A DNA stretch of 64,000 bases from Chloroflexi bacterium HGW-Chloroflexi-6 (lineage in GTDB: Bacteria; Chloroflexota; Anaerolineae; Anaerolineales; Villigracilaceae). The position numbers were made by a program, and so were the translations under genes. The notes below the pieces were generated by a model, which ran no database searches, was not told the DNA's origin, and saw only the letters and a program-made list of their open reading frames with translations. The stretch covers positions 248,001 to 312,000 of the forward strand of contig PHBU01000011.1 in the NCBI GenBank assembly GCA_002840685.1. Direction: 5' to 3'. Positions 16,380-25,852 of this stretch are shown piece by piece (the stretch's first letter is position 1; every line of letters begins with the position of its first letter).

Positions 16380-17753
16380 CTACTTCTTCTTTTGCTTGGC
16401 TTTATTCTGATCTTCCGGTTTCAGCATGGGCAAACGCGTCAGATCCCAGAAGCCCAGCAGGTAGCGGCCGCCAAAAGCAGCTTCCTGAAGGTTGGTGTAC
16501 TTGTCGGGAACAAACTGCTGGATGAGGGGGTTATAACGCCGGGTAGTCAGCCCGGTCAGGTCTTGCCCTTGATGCGAGCTGCCCTTCCCGCCATCTGCGG
16601 TCACCCATTTCTCGGTGCCATCACCGTTGTCCGTGACTTCTTCGTAAAGGACGGATACATGCTGAAATACGGCGGTACCCAATTCTTTGCGCATGACATT
16701 CTTCTTTTCCTCTTGCGAATAAGTTGTCAAATAACTGACAAAAATGAGGATATCACCGGGTTTTGGGCGTTGTTTCCACGAAGCAGGCACCCACGCGATC
16801 GAAGAGTTAAACCTATCTTTTTTGTGGAACATGTCCAGAGCTCCCCATTTCGAGGTGTCAACCCCAACCGCCTTGGCCACCGGGTCAACCATCGTTACAC
16901 AGGTTGTGAACCAGGGAATGGGCGCGCCCACTTTCTCGAGATATTTCTTGGTTTTCTCAGAACCAAGATACTTCCAGGCGTCTTCAGTCAAATATGGGTT
17001 GTTGGGGGTGTGATTCATCTCATCGATGGACACGTTTCCCGCTGCGCCAATCGCCGTCAACAATTCGCTGGCGGCTTCGGCGGTCTCTCTCGCTTTGGGA
17101 CTCTTCTTCTCTTTATACTTGCGCTCTGCTTCGGCCTGAATGGCCTGGATCTTTTCTTTGTTATCCATGGCCCATAAAATACCCGCCTTCATCGCTTCTT
17201 CGCGCACTTTCTGCGGGTCACCCTTGTGCAGTGAATCGGCTTTTTTGCGCGCCTCGCTGCCTTCTTTTGCGTGCCAGTCCGCGCCAAGCAGCGAACTGGC
17301 CTTTTCGATGGCCCGGTCACGGATGATCTTCTCCTGTTGACGGAAGTGATCTGTCAACATTTTCCCGGCCTCATCGCTCGAAATCCCGGGTGTGCTGGGT
17401 ACCGTTTCGACGGGGTCTGCTGCGCGGCTGGCAAGGAATTCTTCTTCGCTTACCGGCCCGGTCTGGGCAATCCTGGCTTGGATCGCAGCCGCCCGCAGCC
17501 GGGTCACATCGCTGACATCCATATCGCCAATGATATCCAGCACCCACGGTTCGGCCCCCGAAGCGGATGTTCTGTTCGGTGTGTCTACGTTTGCTTTTGA
17601 GGGCAGTTTTACCGCCGGGGGACCGTCGAGAGCCACCGCCGGACTCGCACCCGAAGTTTGAGGCCCGGCCGGGGTCGCCGGCGGTTTGGCGCGGCGCTGG
17701 GCGGCAGGTTGCTGGGCTGGAGCGGCGGGAGTTGCTGAATCAGGTTTTGCCAT
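16380..17753 (-). CDS. CHAP/NlpC-P60-like cysteine hydrolase; candidate eCIS cargo or lysin
   Basis: A 457-residue protein between the AAA+ ATPase and the DUF4157 protein, 11 bases from each. Residues 1-65 are Pro/Ala/Gln-rich and probably disordered, much like the N-terminus of the next gene. A helical, highly charged segment covers ~80-240. The C-terminal part shows the order of a CHAP-like papain fold: C285 (WFTTCVTMV), RPKPGDILIF at 329-338, H365 (FQHVSVLYEE), and TADGGKG at 386-391 as the possible third residue. This predicts an amidase or endopeptidase on cell-wall peptides. The ATG at 17753 starts just after the ATPase stop; a longer frame would overlap it. The family call rests on motif order only. 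Confidence 0.65.
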   Translation of the reverse strand: MAKPDSATPAAPAQQPAAQRRAKPPATPAGPQTSGASPAVALDGPPAVKLPSKANVDTPNRTSASGAEPWVLDIIGDMDVSDVTRLRAAAIQARIAQTGPVSEEEFLASRAADPVETVPSTPGISSDEAGKMLTDHFRQQEKIIRDRAIEKASSLLGADWHAKEGSEARKKADSLHKGDPQKVREEAMKAGILWAMDNKEKIQAIQAEAERKYKEKKSPKARETAEAASELLTAIGAAGNVSIDEMNHTPNNPYLTEDAWKYLGSEKTKKYLEKVGAPIPWFTTCVTMVDPVAKAVGVDTSKWGALDMFHKKDRFNSSIAWVPASWKQRPKPGDILIFVSYLTTYSQEEKKNVMRKELGTAVFQHVSVLYEEVTDNGDGTEKWVTADGGKGSSHQGQDLTGLTTRRYNPLIQQFVPDKYTNLQEAAFGGRYLLGFWDLTRLPMLKPEDQNKAKQKKK

Positions 17754-17763
17754 GACATTCGCT

Positions 17764-19860
17764 CTACGATATCCGCAAGGGGCAGACGGAACCGATCTTG
17801 CGATATTCGCGCTGGATGGCCTGGGCAGTGACGGTCTTATCCAGCGGGTGCCCGGCTTGCAACGCAAGCAGCGAGGCGTGCAAAACGATACTGCGGATCT
17901 GCGCGCCGCTCAAGGCACAGCGCCCAACCGCTTCTTTCAAGAAATCAGCATCAAGCGAGTGGCCGGCGGGCAGGTGCGCCTGCCAGATACCCCAGCGCTC
18001 GGCAGCGTCGGGCATGTGGAAGGTAACCACCACATCCATGCGGCGCTGGAAAGCATTGTCGATGCGCTCGGCAGCGTTGGTGGTGACGATCAAAATCCCA
18101 TGGAAAGATTCGATGCGCTGCAGCAGGTAATTCGTTTCCAGATTGGCATAGCGGTCATTGGAATTATTGACCGCCGTGCGCTGAGTAAGCAAGGCGTCGC
18201 CTTCGTCGAGCAGCAGGATGACATCCAGCTCCTCGGCGCGGGCAAAAACCTGGTTCAGGTTCTTTTCGGTTTCGCCGATATATTTATTGACCACCGCCGA
18301 AAGATCGATGCGGTAGATATCCATTTGCAGTTCTGAGGCCAGCAAGCGCGCGGCCAGGGTTTTGCCGGTGCCGCTCGGGCCGCTGAACAAGGCCCGCACA
18401 CCGGGGTTGATCTGTCCGCGCAGGGCCGGGCCGAGTGCGCCGGGCAGCGTCTCTCGAAAGCGGATACGGCTGAGCAGCCCGAGCAGTTCTTCGTGCGTTT
18501 CATTTTCGACAGAAAGGTCAGAGAGTTTGCCGTCGCCTTCGATATGCTGGGCGAGCGTTTCGAGCGCCTGGCGATTGAGCGAGCGGCTGGCCTGCTGGAT
18601 GTCCGATGAAACGGCCTGGGCCCGCCCTTCGAGCGCAGCGCAAGCCCGCGCCAGTCGGGCCGCCCGGCGAATGTTGCCGCTCGTCAGGCGCAAGCCGGCG
18701 CTGATGGCATTCAGGGTGTCTTCGCCAACATTTTCCACGCCCAGGCTGTGCTGCCAGAGCACGCGCCGGGCGGGCGCATCGGGCAGGTCGAGCGTAAGAG
18801 TCAGGGCGCTTTCAACAGATGGCCCAAGCAAGCCGCCCTGCCGCCCCAGGATGATCCCCAATGGGCCGTCGTAACCGTCCAGGGCAGGCAATTCGGCGGT
18901 TTCGCCGGGTCCCAGATCGAAATGCACCACCGGCATGGCTTCAAGCAGCGCCGCCAGCGGGCCAAGCGCGCGCCAGCGTTCCTCGTTGCGTGGGGCAAAG
19001 CCCCTGACTTCGATCACCCCGCGCCGACATTCACGCGCCAGCGCGGCCATCACGGCATGACGGCCGTTATGTTCGGGGCCGCGCAAGATCACCGTTTGCA
19101 CATCGCGATTGGAAACCAGGGCAGGGATGCGCCCCAAAGAATTTCGAAAAGAGTCCGGCAGAGTCAGCGCGTTCAAAGCCGGGGCAGCCTCGCAGGCCTG
19201 GTAACGGAGCCAGGGTGTGATGTGCGTCAGCCGTTCGCCGCGCAGCGCATCCCACAAGACCGGGTTGGGCTGGTAGACCCAGTCCAGACGCGGAGCGCCC
19301 GGATTGGTAACCTCCAAAAAGCCCAGTTCCTGCCAGCGGCGCAGCAGGCTGCGGACTTCGCCGTAGCCGTCGCCATCGCTCCACCAGGCGCTGAGCAAAG
19401 TCAGGGTCGGGCGCGGCTGGTCAGGCAGCCCCTGCATGGCAGAAAAAAGCGCGCCAAAGCGGGCATCTTCCTCCACCAGGCCGGCAGCCATCAGCAGCGA
19501 CAAAGCGCGATATCCCAGACCACTGACCCGGCTGAGTTCTGAGATCGGCAGCGGGCGCGGCGCAGACTGCTCCCAGGCTTCGGTGGCGGCCTGCCAGCTC
19601 TGGCAGGCGTCATCGATCGTCAGCCCGGAAAGGCCAAAAGTCGCCAATTCGTCGTTGTAGCTCGCCAAAAACGGGAATTGCTCAAAAAGCACCTGCTCGG
19701 GCGAGCGCGAGTCATCCGCAGAGCGGGTTGGCGCTTCAAGGTGCGAAAGAATGTGCAGCACCGCCGCATAAAAATACAACTTAAAATGAGCCACCGGGCT
19801 ATACGGCAGCCCGTCGAAAGAAAGGGTGGGGGGCGTGGAAATCCGAGATTCGGTCAACAT
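17764..19860 (-). CDS. AAA+ ATPase of the contractile injection system (Afp15/Pvc15-like)
   Basis: A 698-residue protein. The N-terminal half is eCIS-specific with winged-helix-like and degenerate ATPase-like stretches. The C-terminal AAA+ module has Walker A GPSGTGKT at about 493-500, Walker B LLLDEGD at about 548-554, sensor 1 in LIVTTNAAERID, and arginine-finger-like FQRRMDV. An AAA+ protein of this class is a core member of Afp/PVC/MAC-type clusters, where it is thought to load cargo or assist assembly or disassembly. The ATG at 19860 is preferred to upstream in-frame codons because it follows the preceding stop by one base. It precedes the two candidate cargo genes. Confidence 0.9.
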   Translation of the reverse strand: MLTESRISTPPTLSFDGLPYSPVAHFKLYFYAAVLHILSHLEAPTRSADDSRSPEQVLFEQFPFLASYNDELATFGLSGLTIDDACQSWQAATEAWEQSAPRPLPISELSRVSGLGYRALSLLMAAGLVEEDARFGALFSAMQGLPDQPRPTLTLLSAWWSDGDGYGEVRSLLRRWQELGFLEVTNPGAPRLDWVYQPNPVLWDALRGERLTHITPWLRYQACEAAPALNALTLPDSFRNSLGRIPALVSNRDVQTVILRGPEHNGRHAVMAALARECRRGVIEVRGFAPRNEERWRALGPLAALLEAMPVVHFDLGPGETAELPALDGYDGPLGIILGRQGGLLGPSVESALTLTLDLPDAPARRVLWQHSLGVENVGEDTLNAISAGLRLTSGNIRRAARLARACAALEGRAQAVSSDIQQASRSLNRQALETLAQHIEGDGKLSDLSVENETHEELLGLLSRIRFRETLPGALGPALRGQINPGVRALFSGPSGTGKTLAARLLASELQMDIYRIDLSAVVNKYIGETEKNLNQVFARAEELDVILLLDEGDALLTQRTAVNNSNDRYANLETNYLLQRIESFHGILIVTTNAAERIDNAFQRRMDVVVTFHMPDAAERWGIWQAHLPAGHSLDADFLKEAVGRCALSGAQIRSIVLHASLLALQAGHPLDKTVTAQAIQREYRKIGSVCPLRIS

Positions 19861-19861
19861 A

Positions 19862-21469
19862 TCACTCAAAATGATAAAAAATGGCATACCCGGCCGCAGG
19901 CAGCCAGCCCAGGTCGCGGTCCAGCCCGGCCAGGCGCAGCTCGAGGGGGTGCGCCGCCAGCGAAAAATGGACATCCAGCCGGGTCGAGGCCAGGAACACC
20001 TGGGCGGGCTGGCTCAGCAGGCGCGGCAAATCGTCAAATCCAAGCGCCAATGCCAGCCGGGCACGCAGAATATGGGCCAACTGTTCCAGCCAGGGCCGGT
20101 CAGGCAGCAGCCCGAACTGTAAAAACGGCGCCTCCCAACCGGGCGGCGGATGAAAATCCGCGCCTGGCGGGTCTTGGGGGTCGCGCCCGGCCAGGTCTGC
20201 CAGCAGCAACCACAACCGGTCGGTCTTGAATTCGTCTCCCAGCCAGTGCCCACCCAGCAATGAGAGTAAATCCCAGGACGACAAATCCCAGCCAGGCTGT
20301 GCCGGCCGGGTGAAATCACCGTAAATCTCGAGATAAACCACGAGATTGAGCAGGTAAAACACCCCGCCAAAATCGGTTTGCGTGACCTGCGCCAGCGGTG
20401 CGGGCGAAACAATCGTCTCACCGCCAGGTTGTCTTGACGGAGATGCAGCCGATCGAATATTTTCAGCAAGAGCAACGGGAACATCTTCGCCACCCTGAGC
20501 GGATCCCGAAACCCCTGCAGCGGGCGCGGCGGGAAACATTTGCGCGCGGAGCGGAGACCCCGCAGCCTGCCAGGCCGTTAAACGGACCGCAAACTCTTCC
20601 GAGCGCACAACCGCTGGCGCGCGCCGCAGCATCAGCGCGACCCCCAGCAGGTTGCGCACTTCGGGCAGCAGCCCCGTCATGGACGAGGCTTCAGGAGCGA
20701 TGGTTTCGAACGGGTTTTCTGGCCGCGCTACCGGGTCAGTTCTTTCTGGGATCTTTTTCTCATGGTACGCCACGGCAACATCTTGTGGCTGGTTTCGCGC
20801 CACAGGAACATCCTGTCTTCGCGATCTTTCCTGCTCAACTCGCGGCGGGTCGGGCAGGAAAAGCGCCCGTTCCAGGGCGGGCAGATCGAAAGCGCGCAGC
20901 ACGGCCAGCAGCATTTCGCGGGCAGAGGCGGCATCCAGCCGCCGGGCAAAATCCGGGGCGCGCCCGAGGCGCAGCAGCGTTTCGAGTGCGGCGGGCAGAT
21001 CGGGCGCGGATTCGACAAACGCAGTCGGGATCAACCTGCCCAGGTCTGCCCTGGGGAAAATACTGCGCCACCACCAGCGCGCCCAAAGAGAACGGTCGAG
21101 CCAGTCCAGCGCCAGGCAGGCCAGCAACTCGGCCCAATCCGCAAAGAGCACCGCCTGGGCATCCGGAGGGACAGACTGAACCAACGGACGCACCGCCCGC
21201 GCTGCCAATCGTCCGACGCGCAGGTTGAAAGTGCGCGCCCAATTCTGGGTGGCCGCATAATCCGGCCGGGATGCCGCCAATCGTCCCAGGCGAGGGTCAG
21301 CAACCTGTTTGATGACCAGTATCGCAGACGGAGGCAGCCCCACTGGGTGCAGCGATGCGGCTTGCAGGGTGTTTTCCACGCGCAGGCGCGTCAGCAGGGC
21401 ATCCTGCCCGGCTGGGACAGAGAGCTGCACTTTGCGGATGATGGTTTCGCCCGGCTGGAAAAGATTCAA
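19862..21469 (-). CDS. Conserved eCIS-cluster protein of unknown function
   Basis: A 535-residue protein that starts with TTG (21469), with GAGGAG 7 bases before it. Two alpha-helical, Trp/Leu/Arg-rich regions (about 30-200 and 350-535) flank a Pro/Glu-rich linker at about 205-260. The second region has the pattern GGVFYLLNLVVYLEIYGDFTRP, then WDLLSLLGG and LWLLLADLAGRDP. The place just before the AAA+ ATPase is where other eCIS clusters carry tape-measure-like or conserved unknown genes. It is not obviously a tape measure: it lacks a long uninterrupted helix. I cannot assign a function. Confidence 0.7.
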   Translation of the reverse strand: MNLFQPGETIIRKVQLSVPAGQDALLTRLRVENTLQAASLHPVGLPPSAILVIKQVADPRLGRLAASRPDYAATQNWARTFNLRVGRLAARAVRPLVQSVPPDAQAVLFADWAELLACLALDWLDRSLWARWWWRSIFPRADLGRLIPTAFVESAPDLPAALETLLRLGRAPDFARRLDAASAREMLLAVLRAFDLPALERALFLPDPPRVEQERSRRQDVPVARNQPQDVAVAYHEKKIPERTDPVARPENPFETIAPEASSMTGLLPEVRNLLGVALMLRRAPAVVRSEEFAVRLTAWQAAGSPLRAQMFPAAPAAGVSGSAQGGEDVPVALAENIRSAASPSRQPGGETIVSPAPLAQVTQTDFGGVFYLLNLVVYLEIYGDFTRPAQPGWDLSSWDLLSLLGGHWLGDEFKTDRLWLLLADLAGRDPQDPPGADFHPPPGWEAPFLQFGLLPDRPWLEQLAHILRARLALALGFDDLPRLLSQPAQVFLASTRLDVHFSLAAHPLELRLAGLDRDLGWLPAAGYAIFYHFE

Positions 21470-21490
21470 ATCGCTCCTCGCAGAAAAACA

Positions 21491-23878
21491 CTAACCATCG
21501 ACCTGTTTCAGGTAGGCCACCGCAGCGGCAATCAACTGGCGCGCCTGGGTGGACGATAGATTGGTCGACTCGGTCACCAGGGTCAGCCAGGCCCCGCCCA
21601 ACTGTTCGAAGGTCGCAATGCCGTAGGCATATAACATTTTGAGCAGTTCATCGGTCAGGCCTGAAACCTGGAAGCCGCCCTCAACAAAACCGGAAGCTGC
21701 CAACTCCCTATCAGATCCCTTCAACTCGGCGATCTGCGCCAGGGGCAGCGGGTCTCGACCCAGGTCAGTCGGCCCGTAGACAGTCAACGGAATGCCGAAG
21801 CTGCCGAAGACAGCATACGCCTTGGGGATTTCCGGCAGCGATTTGGGTGGGTTGGGATAAGCGATACGCGGGTCAACGTAGATGGACGGCTCGCCCCCGG
21901 CAATATCAAACCCGGGGAACTGGGCCGCCAACGCCTGCTGCCATTCGTCGAGCCTGGCAACGACCAGGGATTCAAGCACCTTGACCTTGCGCAGCTTGAG
22001 CCATGGCGCCAGCTTGGACTGGGCCGCCGCTTCCTTAAAAGTGCCGGTCACCAGGCACATGCGCACATTGGTCAGATTGGTGCGCTCAATCGATTTCAGC
22101 GCCAGGCACAGCGCCAGCTTGGGCGCGCCAAGTGTGATCTCCAACAGCGAAATGCGCCCGCCGACCACGGCCAGCGAACGGTTATCGATCGGTTTGTACC
22201 CTTCCTGCACCCCATCGACGCGATACACGCCCGGCTCCAGATTGGGGAAGACAATATCGCCACCGGGAACAGATTTGGCAAAGGTCTGCAAATTGCTCTC
22301 GGTCGAGGCGGCCGTAAAGGTCGATTTGATCTTGGTCTCGGGCGGCGGGCTGAACCGCACCCGGATGCGTCCCTGGCGCGAGCGGGCAAACAGCACAAAG
22401 CCCGGTCCGCTGGCCTCGGGTGCGCGGGTAACGCTGTCTTTGGCCGGTTGGTTGAGCGCTGACTCGATCCTATTGGTCGCTTTTGAGCTAATGCGATTCG
22501 TTTCGAATGTGTTGGTTTCAGCTTTCTCAATGACCGCATCCGAAGCGATAGCATCCGTAGCAGCGAAAGATAGCGTTGAATACATGGCTTCCTTGTCGGC
22601 CAGGTAATTCACAGGCTGGTAGAGCGCTTCGTAATTGGTGGCGGGCTTGTAAGAAGTATACGAATCGACCAGTTCAACGATAAGTTTTTCTTCCAGGGCC
22701 AGCTTGTCTTTCAAAAAAACGGTCAAGGCCGTGGTCATGTCGGTTTCGTCTGGCACGTAGTAGACATCGACCGGGGCCAGCGGGCCGCTCGGATCTTCGA
22801 CGATGAACGGTGAACGGTCAAAAGCTTCAGTCAAAATATCGACCAACAGCCCGGCATCGACCGGGGTGATACGGGCGGGGGCGTGCGTGCCGAGGAAAAC
22901 CCGCCAGTCGAACCCGGATGCGCCCAAAGGCAGGAATCCCGCCGGGGGCAGCACTTTGAACCTTTCCGTCGCCTTTAGCTTGGGCGCGACATTCTTCTCG
23001 GCCAGAATGGCCGCCAGGTGTTCCTGGAATTGCAGGAAGATCGATTCCATCTCGCTTGCGCGGCGCGGACTGTCGAACATGTGCCAGGGTTGGGTGGCCG
23101 TGCGGGACGTGACCGCCCGCCGCACCGACCAGTTGTCCACAAACTGGATGCCCTGCGCAGTGCGATAAATCAGGGCCAGCGGCACATGACAGATCGGGAA
23201 TTTGTCGGCCGGCAGGGTGTCGAGCAAACCGTAAACGCTCGAGGCCGGCGCAAAGGGATTCGCCAGCGCAGCCGGGAAGGTCTGGGATGCGGCTGGCAGG
23301 AAACCGAATGACTGGTATGCCAGGATATTGCGTAACTGACTGCCCGGCGTGGGCGTGGACAGGCGAATGAGATGGAACTGGACTCCCTCGACCGTAAAGC
23401 GCGTGTTGCACGGCGCAGACTGGTTGCCCAGCCCGCCCGTCGAAGCGCGCCCCTCGCCGCCCGAAGCCGGGGATACCGTTAACAGGAACAGGCCCGCACT
23501 CGAGGGGCCTGTTGCCGGCATCCCGGAGCAATCGGCAAAAATTGCGGTGACGGTTGCACCGGGAGTTTTCAAACTGCCCGTCAGCGCAACAGTGGTTTTG
23601 GCGCTCAATTTGAGCACATCGCCGCGGCGATTGACCGCCAGGCCGCCATCCACATTGACCACCAGGGCCGAGGAAGAGGCGTTGTTCAGCTGCGGCGCGC
23701 TAACGAAAAAACCTTCCGCGAGGCCAGCGCCCAGGGCCTGGCCAAGCAGGCGTCGGGATGAGCGATTCGCCGCCTGTTCAGCGGTCAGATCTTCAGCGGT
23801 GAGCAGGCGTCCGTTGAAGAAGTTGACCGAGCGCAGTCCATCATCCAAAATGGGTTGCTCAGGAAAAACCTTTTCCAT
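21491..23878 (-). CDS. eCIS baseplate/fibre-associated protein with carboxypeptidase-regulatory-like domain
   Basis: A 795-residue protein. The N-terminal ~80 residues (VNFFNGRLLTAEDL, then the GLAEGFFV region, then VDGGLAVNRRGDVLKL) match in pattern the N-terminus of the next-upstream gene, so both carry a shared attachment-like domain. A middle segment with Asp/Glu-rich and hydrophobic stretches follows. At about 540-600 there is a beta-sandwich-like unit (GGDIVFPNLEPGVYRVDGV) typical of carboxypeptidase-regulatory or prealbumin-like folds. The C-terminal 60 residues resemble a helix-hairpin-helix segment (YGIATFEQLGG, SSTQARQLIAAA). It probably sits on the baseplate periphery; this is inferred from neighbours. 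Confidence 0.7.
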   Translation of the reverse strand: MEKVFPEQPILDDGLRSVNFFNGRLLTAEDLTAEQAANRSSRRLLGQALGAGLAEGFFVSAPQLNNASSSALVVNVDGGLAVNRRGDVLKLSAKTTVALTGSLKTPGATVTAIFADCSGMPATGPSSAGLFLLTVSPASGGEGRASTGGLGNQSAPCNTRFTVEGVQFHLIRLSTPTPGSQLRNILAYQSFGFLPAASQTFPAALANPFAPASSVYGLLDTLPADKFPICHVPLALIYRTAQGIQFVDNWSVRRAVTSRTATQPWHMFDSPRRASEMESIFLQFQEHLAAILAEKNVAPKLKATERFKVLPPAGFLPLGASGFDWRVFLGTHAPARITPVDAGLLVDILTEAFDRSPFIVEDPSGPLAPVDVYYVPDETDMTTALTVFLKDKLALEEKLIVELVDSYTSYKPATNYEALYQPVNYLADKEAMYSTLSFAATDAIASDAVIEKAETNTFETNRISSKATNRIESALNQPAKDSVTRAPEASGPGFVLFARSRQGRIRVRFSPPPETKIKSTFTAASTESNLQTFAKSVPGGDIVFPNLEPGVYRVDGVQEGYKPIDNRSLAVVGGRISLLEITLGAPKLALCLALKSIERTNLTNVRMCLVTGTFKEAAAQSKLAPWLKLRKVKVLESLVVARLDEWQQALAAQFPGFDIAGGEPSIYVDPRIAYPNPPKSLPEIPKAYAVFGSFGIPLTVYGPTDLGRDPLPLAQIAELKGSDRELAASGFVEGGFQVSGLTDELLKMLYAYGIATFEQLGGAWLTLVTESTNLSSTQARQLIAAAVAYLKQVDG

Positions 23879-23880
23879 AG

Positions 23881-25815
23881 TTACACTCCATCCGGCTCGA
23901 AGCTGCTGACCTCGACCATTAAACGTCCGAACAAAGATTTATCGAAGTTAAAGGGACTGCCAATCCCAACCGTGAAGCCGTTCTCGTCAAAATCCAAGAC
24001 CCAGGCCATGAACGGCATCGATTCCCGGTCAACCCAGGGGGTTAGCTTGACAATATAGGGCGTTTTTTGGAGATCGAAAACATAATCGTTGAAGGTGAAG
24101 ATAAGTTCCAGCGCGAAATTGCCCTGGCTGACGCCCACAATTTTCAACCCGTGATAAGCCGTCAACATGTTCGCGGCAGGTTTTTGGGGATCAAAATCAC
24201 AAATACCGGCGGCCACAATGCCAAACTCGCCAGCTTTCTCGGGGCGGGTCACAAAAGCCCCCTGCACCCCGCCGGTGGCAGGCGTGACCGGTCCCCACTG
24301 GCCGGCGGTAAAGCCCAAAACCTGTCCTGCCTGGGGTTGGGTTGGCCTGACCGGAACATTCTGGATTTTTCCAACGAGTGCGCTGCCGAGGAAACCGCTC
24401 AAGTCGCCGCCCAGGGCATGCGCCTGGGCATCGCCCTTATGGGCCGGGATGGGGTCAGGCGGCGTGCCATGGCTATGATCGGCTCGCGAGTATGTTGCAG
24501 CGGTGCCGGGCTGGGCGGTTTGCCCAAAAGCGGTCTCCGGAACAACTGTATTGGCAGGATTCCCGCCGCCCGAAGCAGGCGCAACCGGCTCCCAGTGATC
24601 TTTGACAAAGCCCAGCACCTGTCCATCTTTCGGGCTGGCGGCGCTGACCGGGTTTTTCTGGATTTTTTCAAGGACGGTTTCGCCGATAAACCCGGCCACA
24701 TCACCTGCAAGGGTATGTGCTTTCGGGTCAGCCTGATGAGCCGGGATCGGGTCAGGCGGCGTGCCGTGGGTATGGTCGGCGCGGGAGTATTCCTCGGCCT
24801 TGCCGGCATCAGCTGCCTGTCCAAAGGCAACTTCTGAGACAACGGCGTCAGCAGGCACCGGGCCGCCTGCGCCAGCGGTCAGCAGCCATTCTTGCAGCAG
24901 GCGCAGGTGAACAAGATAGGGCCGGCGCGTTTCGTCCAGTTTGACACTGCCATCCACCGCCCAGCCATCTGCCTCGGAGCCAGTTACCTTGAATGAAATC
25001 TCAGAAAGCAGCACGCAATCCTCGGTGGAGGGAGTCGCGCAATCGGCATCCCCGCCGCGGACTGTGCCGCGTAATTCTGTCGTCCAAAGCAGGAAGGCCT
25101 CGCGCAGATAAAGCGCTAATTTGTCTTCGGGAATGGCAAGTGTGGCCGCGGGCGGTTTGGCAAAGAAACCGGTCGCATTCTCGGCCCCGGCGCGTATGGC
25201 ATCCAGGAATTTGGTCAGCGTCGCACCGCTGGCTGCAATCGGCACCAGCCGCAGCCAGGCCACAAAAGCCCGCAGGGCATCTTCCTCGGTCTGGTCAGGC
25301 GCGTCGAAACGGAAATCAAGGTTGAAATCGTCCTTGATGCGCGATGGGCGCAGCAGGTCGGCGGCATCCTCCGTGCGGCAGGGTTCGCCCGGCACTGGCA
25401 CAGAGTCGGTCAGGCAATCACGATAGCACAGGGTCAAATAAATGGTCAGCCCGCCGCTCTTCAGCTTCTCCTGCACCGCTTTGGCAACCTTTTCGGTGTT
25501 GAGCCAGGCATTTAGAAAGGCGCACTGGGCCGGGGTCACGCGGATGAATTGTCCGCGCGGGTTGAGGGCCACCCCAGGCGTAACGCGGATGCTGGGGCCT
25601 TTTTCAGCATCGGCCTCGCTTGAGACATCCAGCCCGCAGACCGTGCCATAGCCGATCAGGTCGCGCGCCAGCCAGCGGTCGCGGTTGGATAAATAAGCGA
25701 ACTCCTGATTAAAGTCGTCCACACCCAGCACCATGCCCAGACTGAAATTAACATGCTTGGATGAATCCAGGGTGGTCGGAGCGGTGGTCATCGGAACGGA
25801 AGAAAAGCTGCTCAT
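23881..25815 (-). CDS. eCIS tail-fibre-like protein with tandem DHxHG repeats
   Basis: A 644-residue protein. The N-terminal ~100 residues carry the same pattern as the 795-residue neighbour (NFSLGMVLGVDDFNQE, GYGTVCGLDV, VTPGVALNPRGQFI). Residues 325-516 are two tandem units of ~95 residues. Each has YSRADHTHG or YSRADHSHG followed by TPPDPIPAH, a Gly-rich helix-like part, and GQVLGF near its end. HxH motifs of this kind hold iron in trimeric phage fibres such as T4 gp37. The last ~125 residues form a beta-rich tip-like domain. A trimeric fibre that contacts a target or anchors the particle is the likely role. An AAGGAGAG site precedes the ATG. Confidence 0.78.
   Translation of the reverse strand: MSSFSSVPMTTAPTTLDSSKHVNFSLGMVLGVDDFNQEFAYLSNRDRWLARDLIGYGTVCGLDVSSEADAEKGPSIRVTPGVALNPRGQFIRVTPAQCAFLNAWLNTEKVAKAVQEKLKSGGLTIYLTLCYRDCLTDSVPVPGEPCRTEDAADLLRPSRIKDDFNLDFRFDAPDQTEEDALRAFVAWLRLVPIAASGATLTKFLDAIRAGAENATGFFAKPPAATLAIPEDKLALYLREAFLLWTTELRGTVRGGDADCATPSTEDCVLLSEISFKVTGSEADGWAVDGSVKLDETRRPYLVHLRLLQEWLLTAGAGGPVPADAVVSEVAFGQAADAGKAEEYSRADHTHGTPPDPIPAHQADPKAHTLAGDVAGFIGETVLEKIQKNPVSAASPKDGQVLGFVKDHWEPVAPASGGGNPANTVVPETAFGQTAQPGTAATYSRADHSHGTPPDPIPAHKGDAQAHALGGDLSGFLGSALVGKIQNVPVRPTQPQAGQVLGFTAGQWGPVTPATGGVQGAFVTRPEKAGEFGIVAAGICDFDPQKPAANMLTAYHGLKIVGVSQGNFALELIFTFNDYVFDLQKTPYIVKLTPWVDRESMPFMAWVLDFDENGFTVGIGSPFNFDKSLFGRLMVEVSSFEPDGV
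24268..24843 (-). repeat. Two tandem ~290-bp units encoding DHxHG fibre repeats
   Basis: The units encode residues 325-423 and 424-516 of the fibre protein. Both share AFGQ, YSRADH-HGTPPDPIPAH, and GQVLGF blocks at the same spacing. At DNA level the YSRADH...PAH block is nearly identical, which suggests recent duplication or ongoing recombination. Confidence 0.85.
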
Positions 25816-25852
25816 AGTATCTCTCCTTTAAGTCGGGTCTTGCGGGTTTTTG

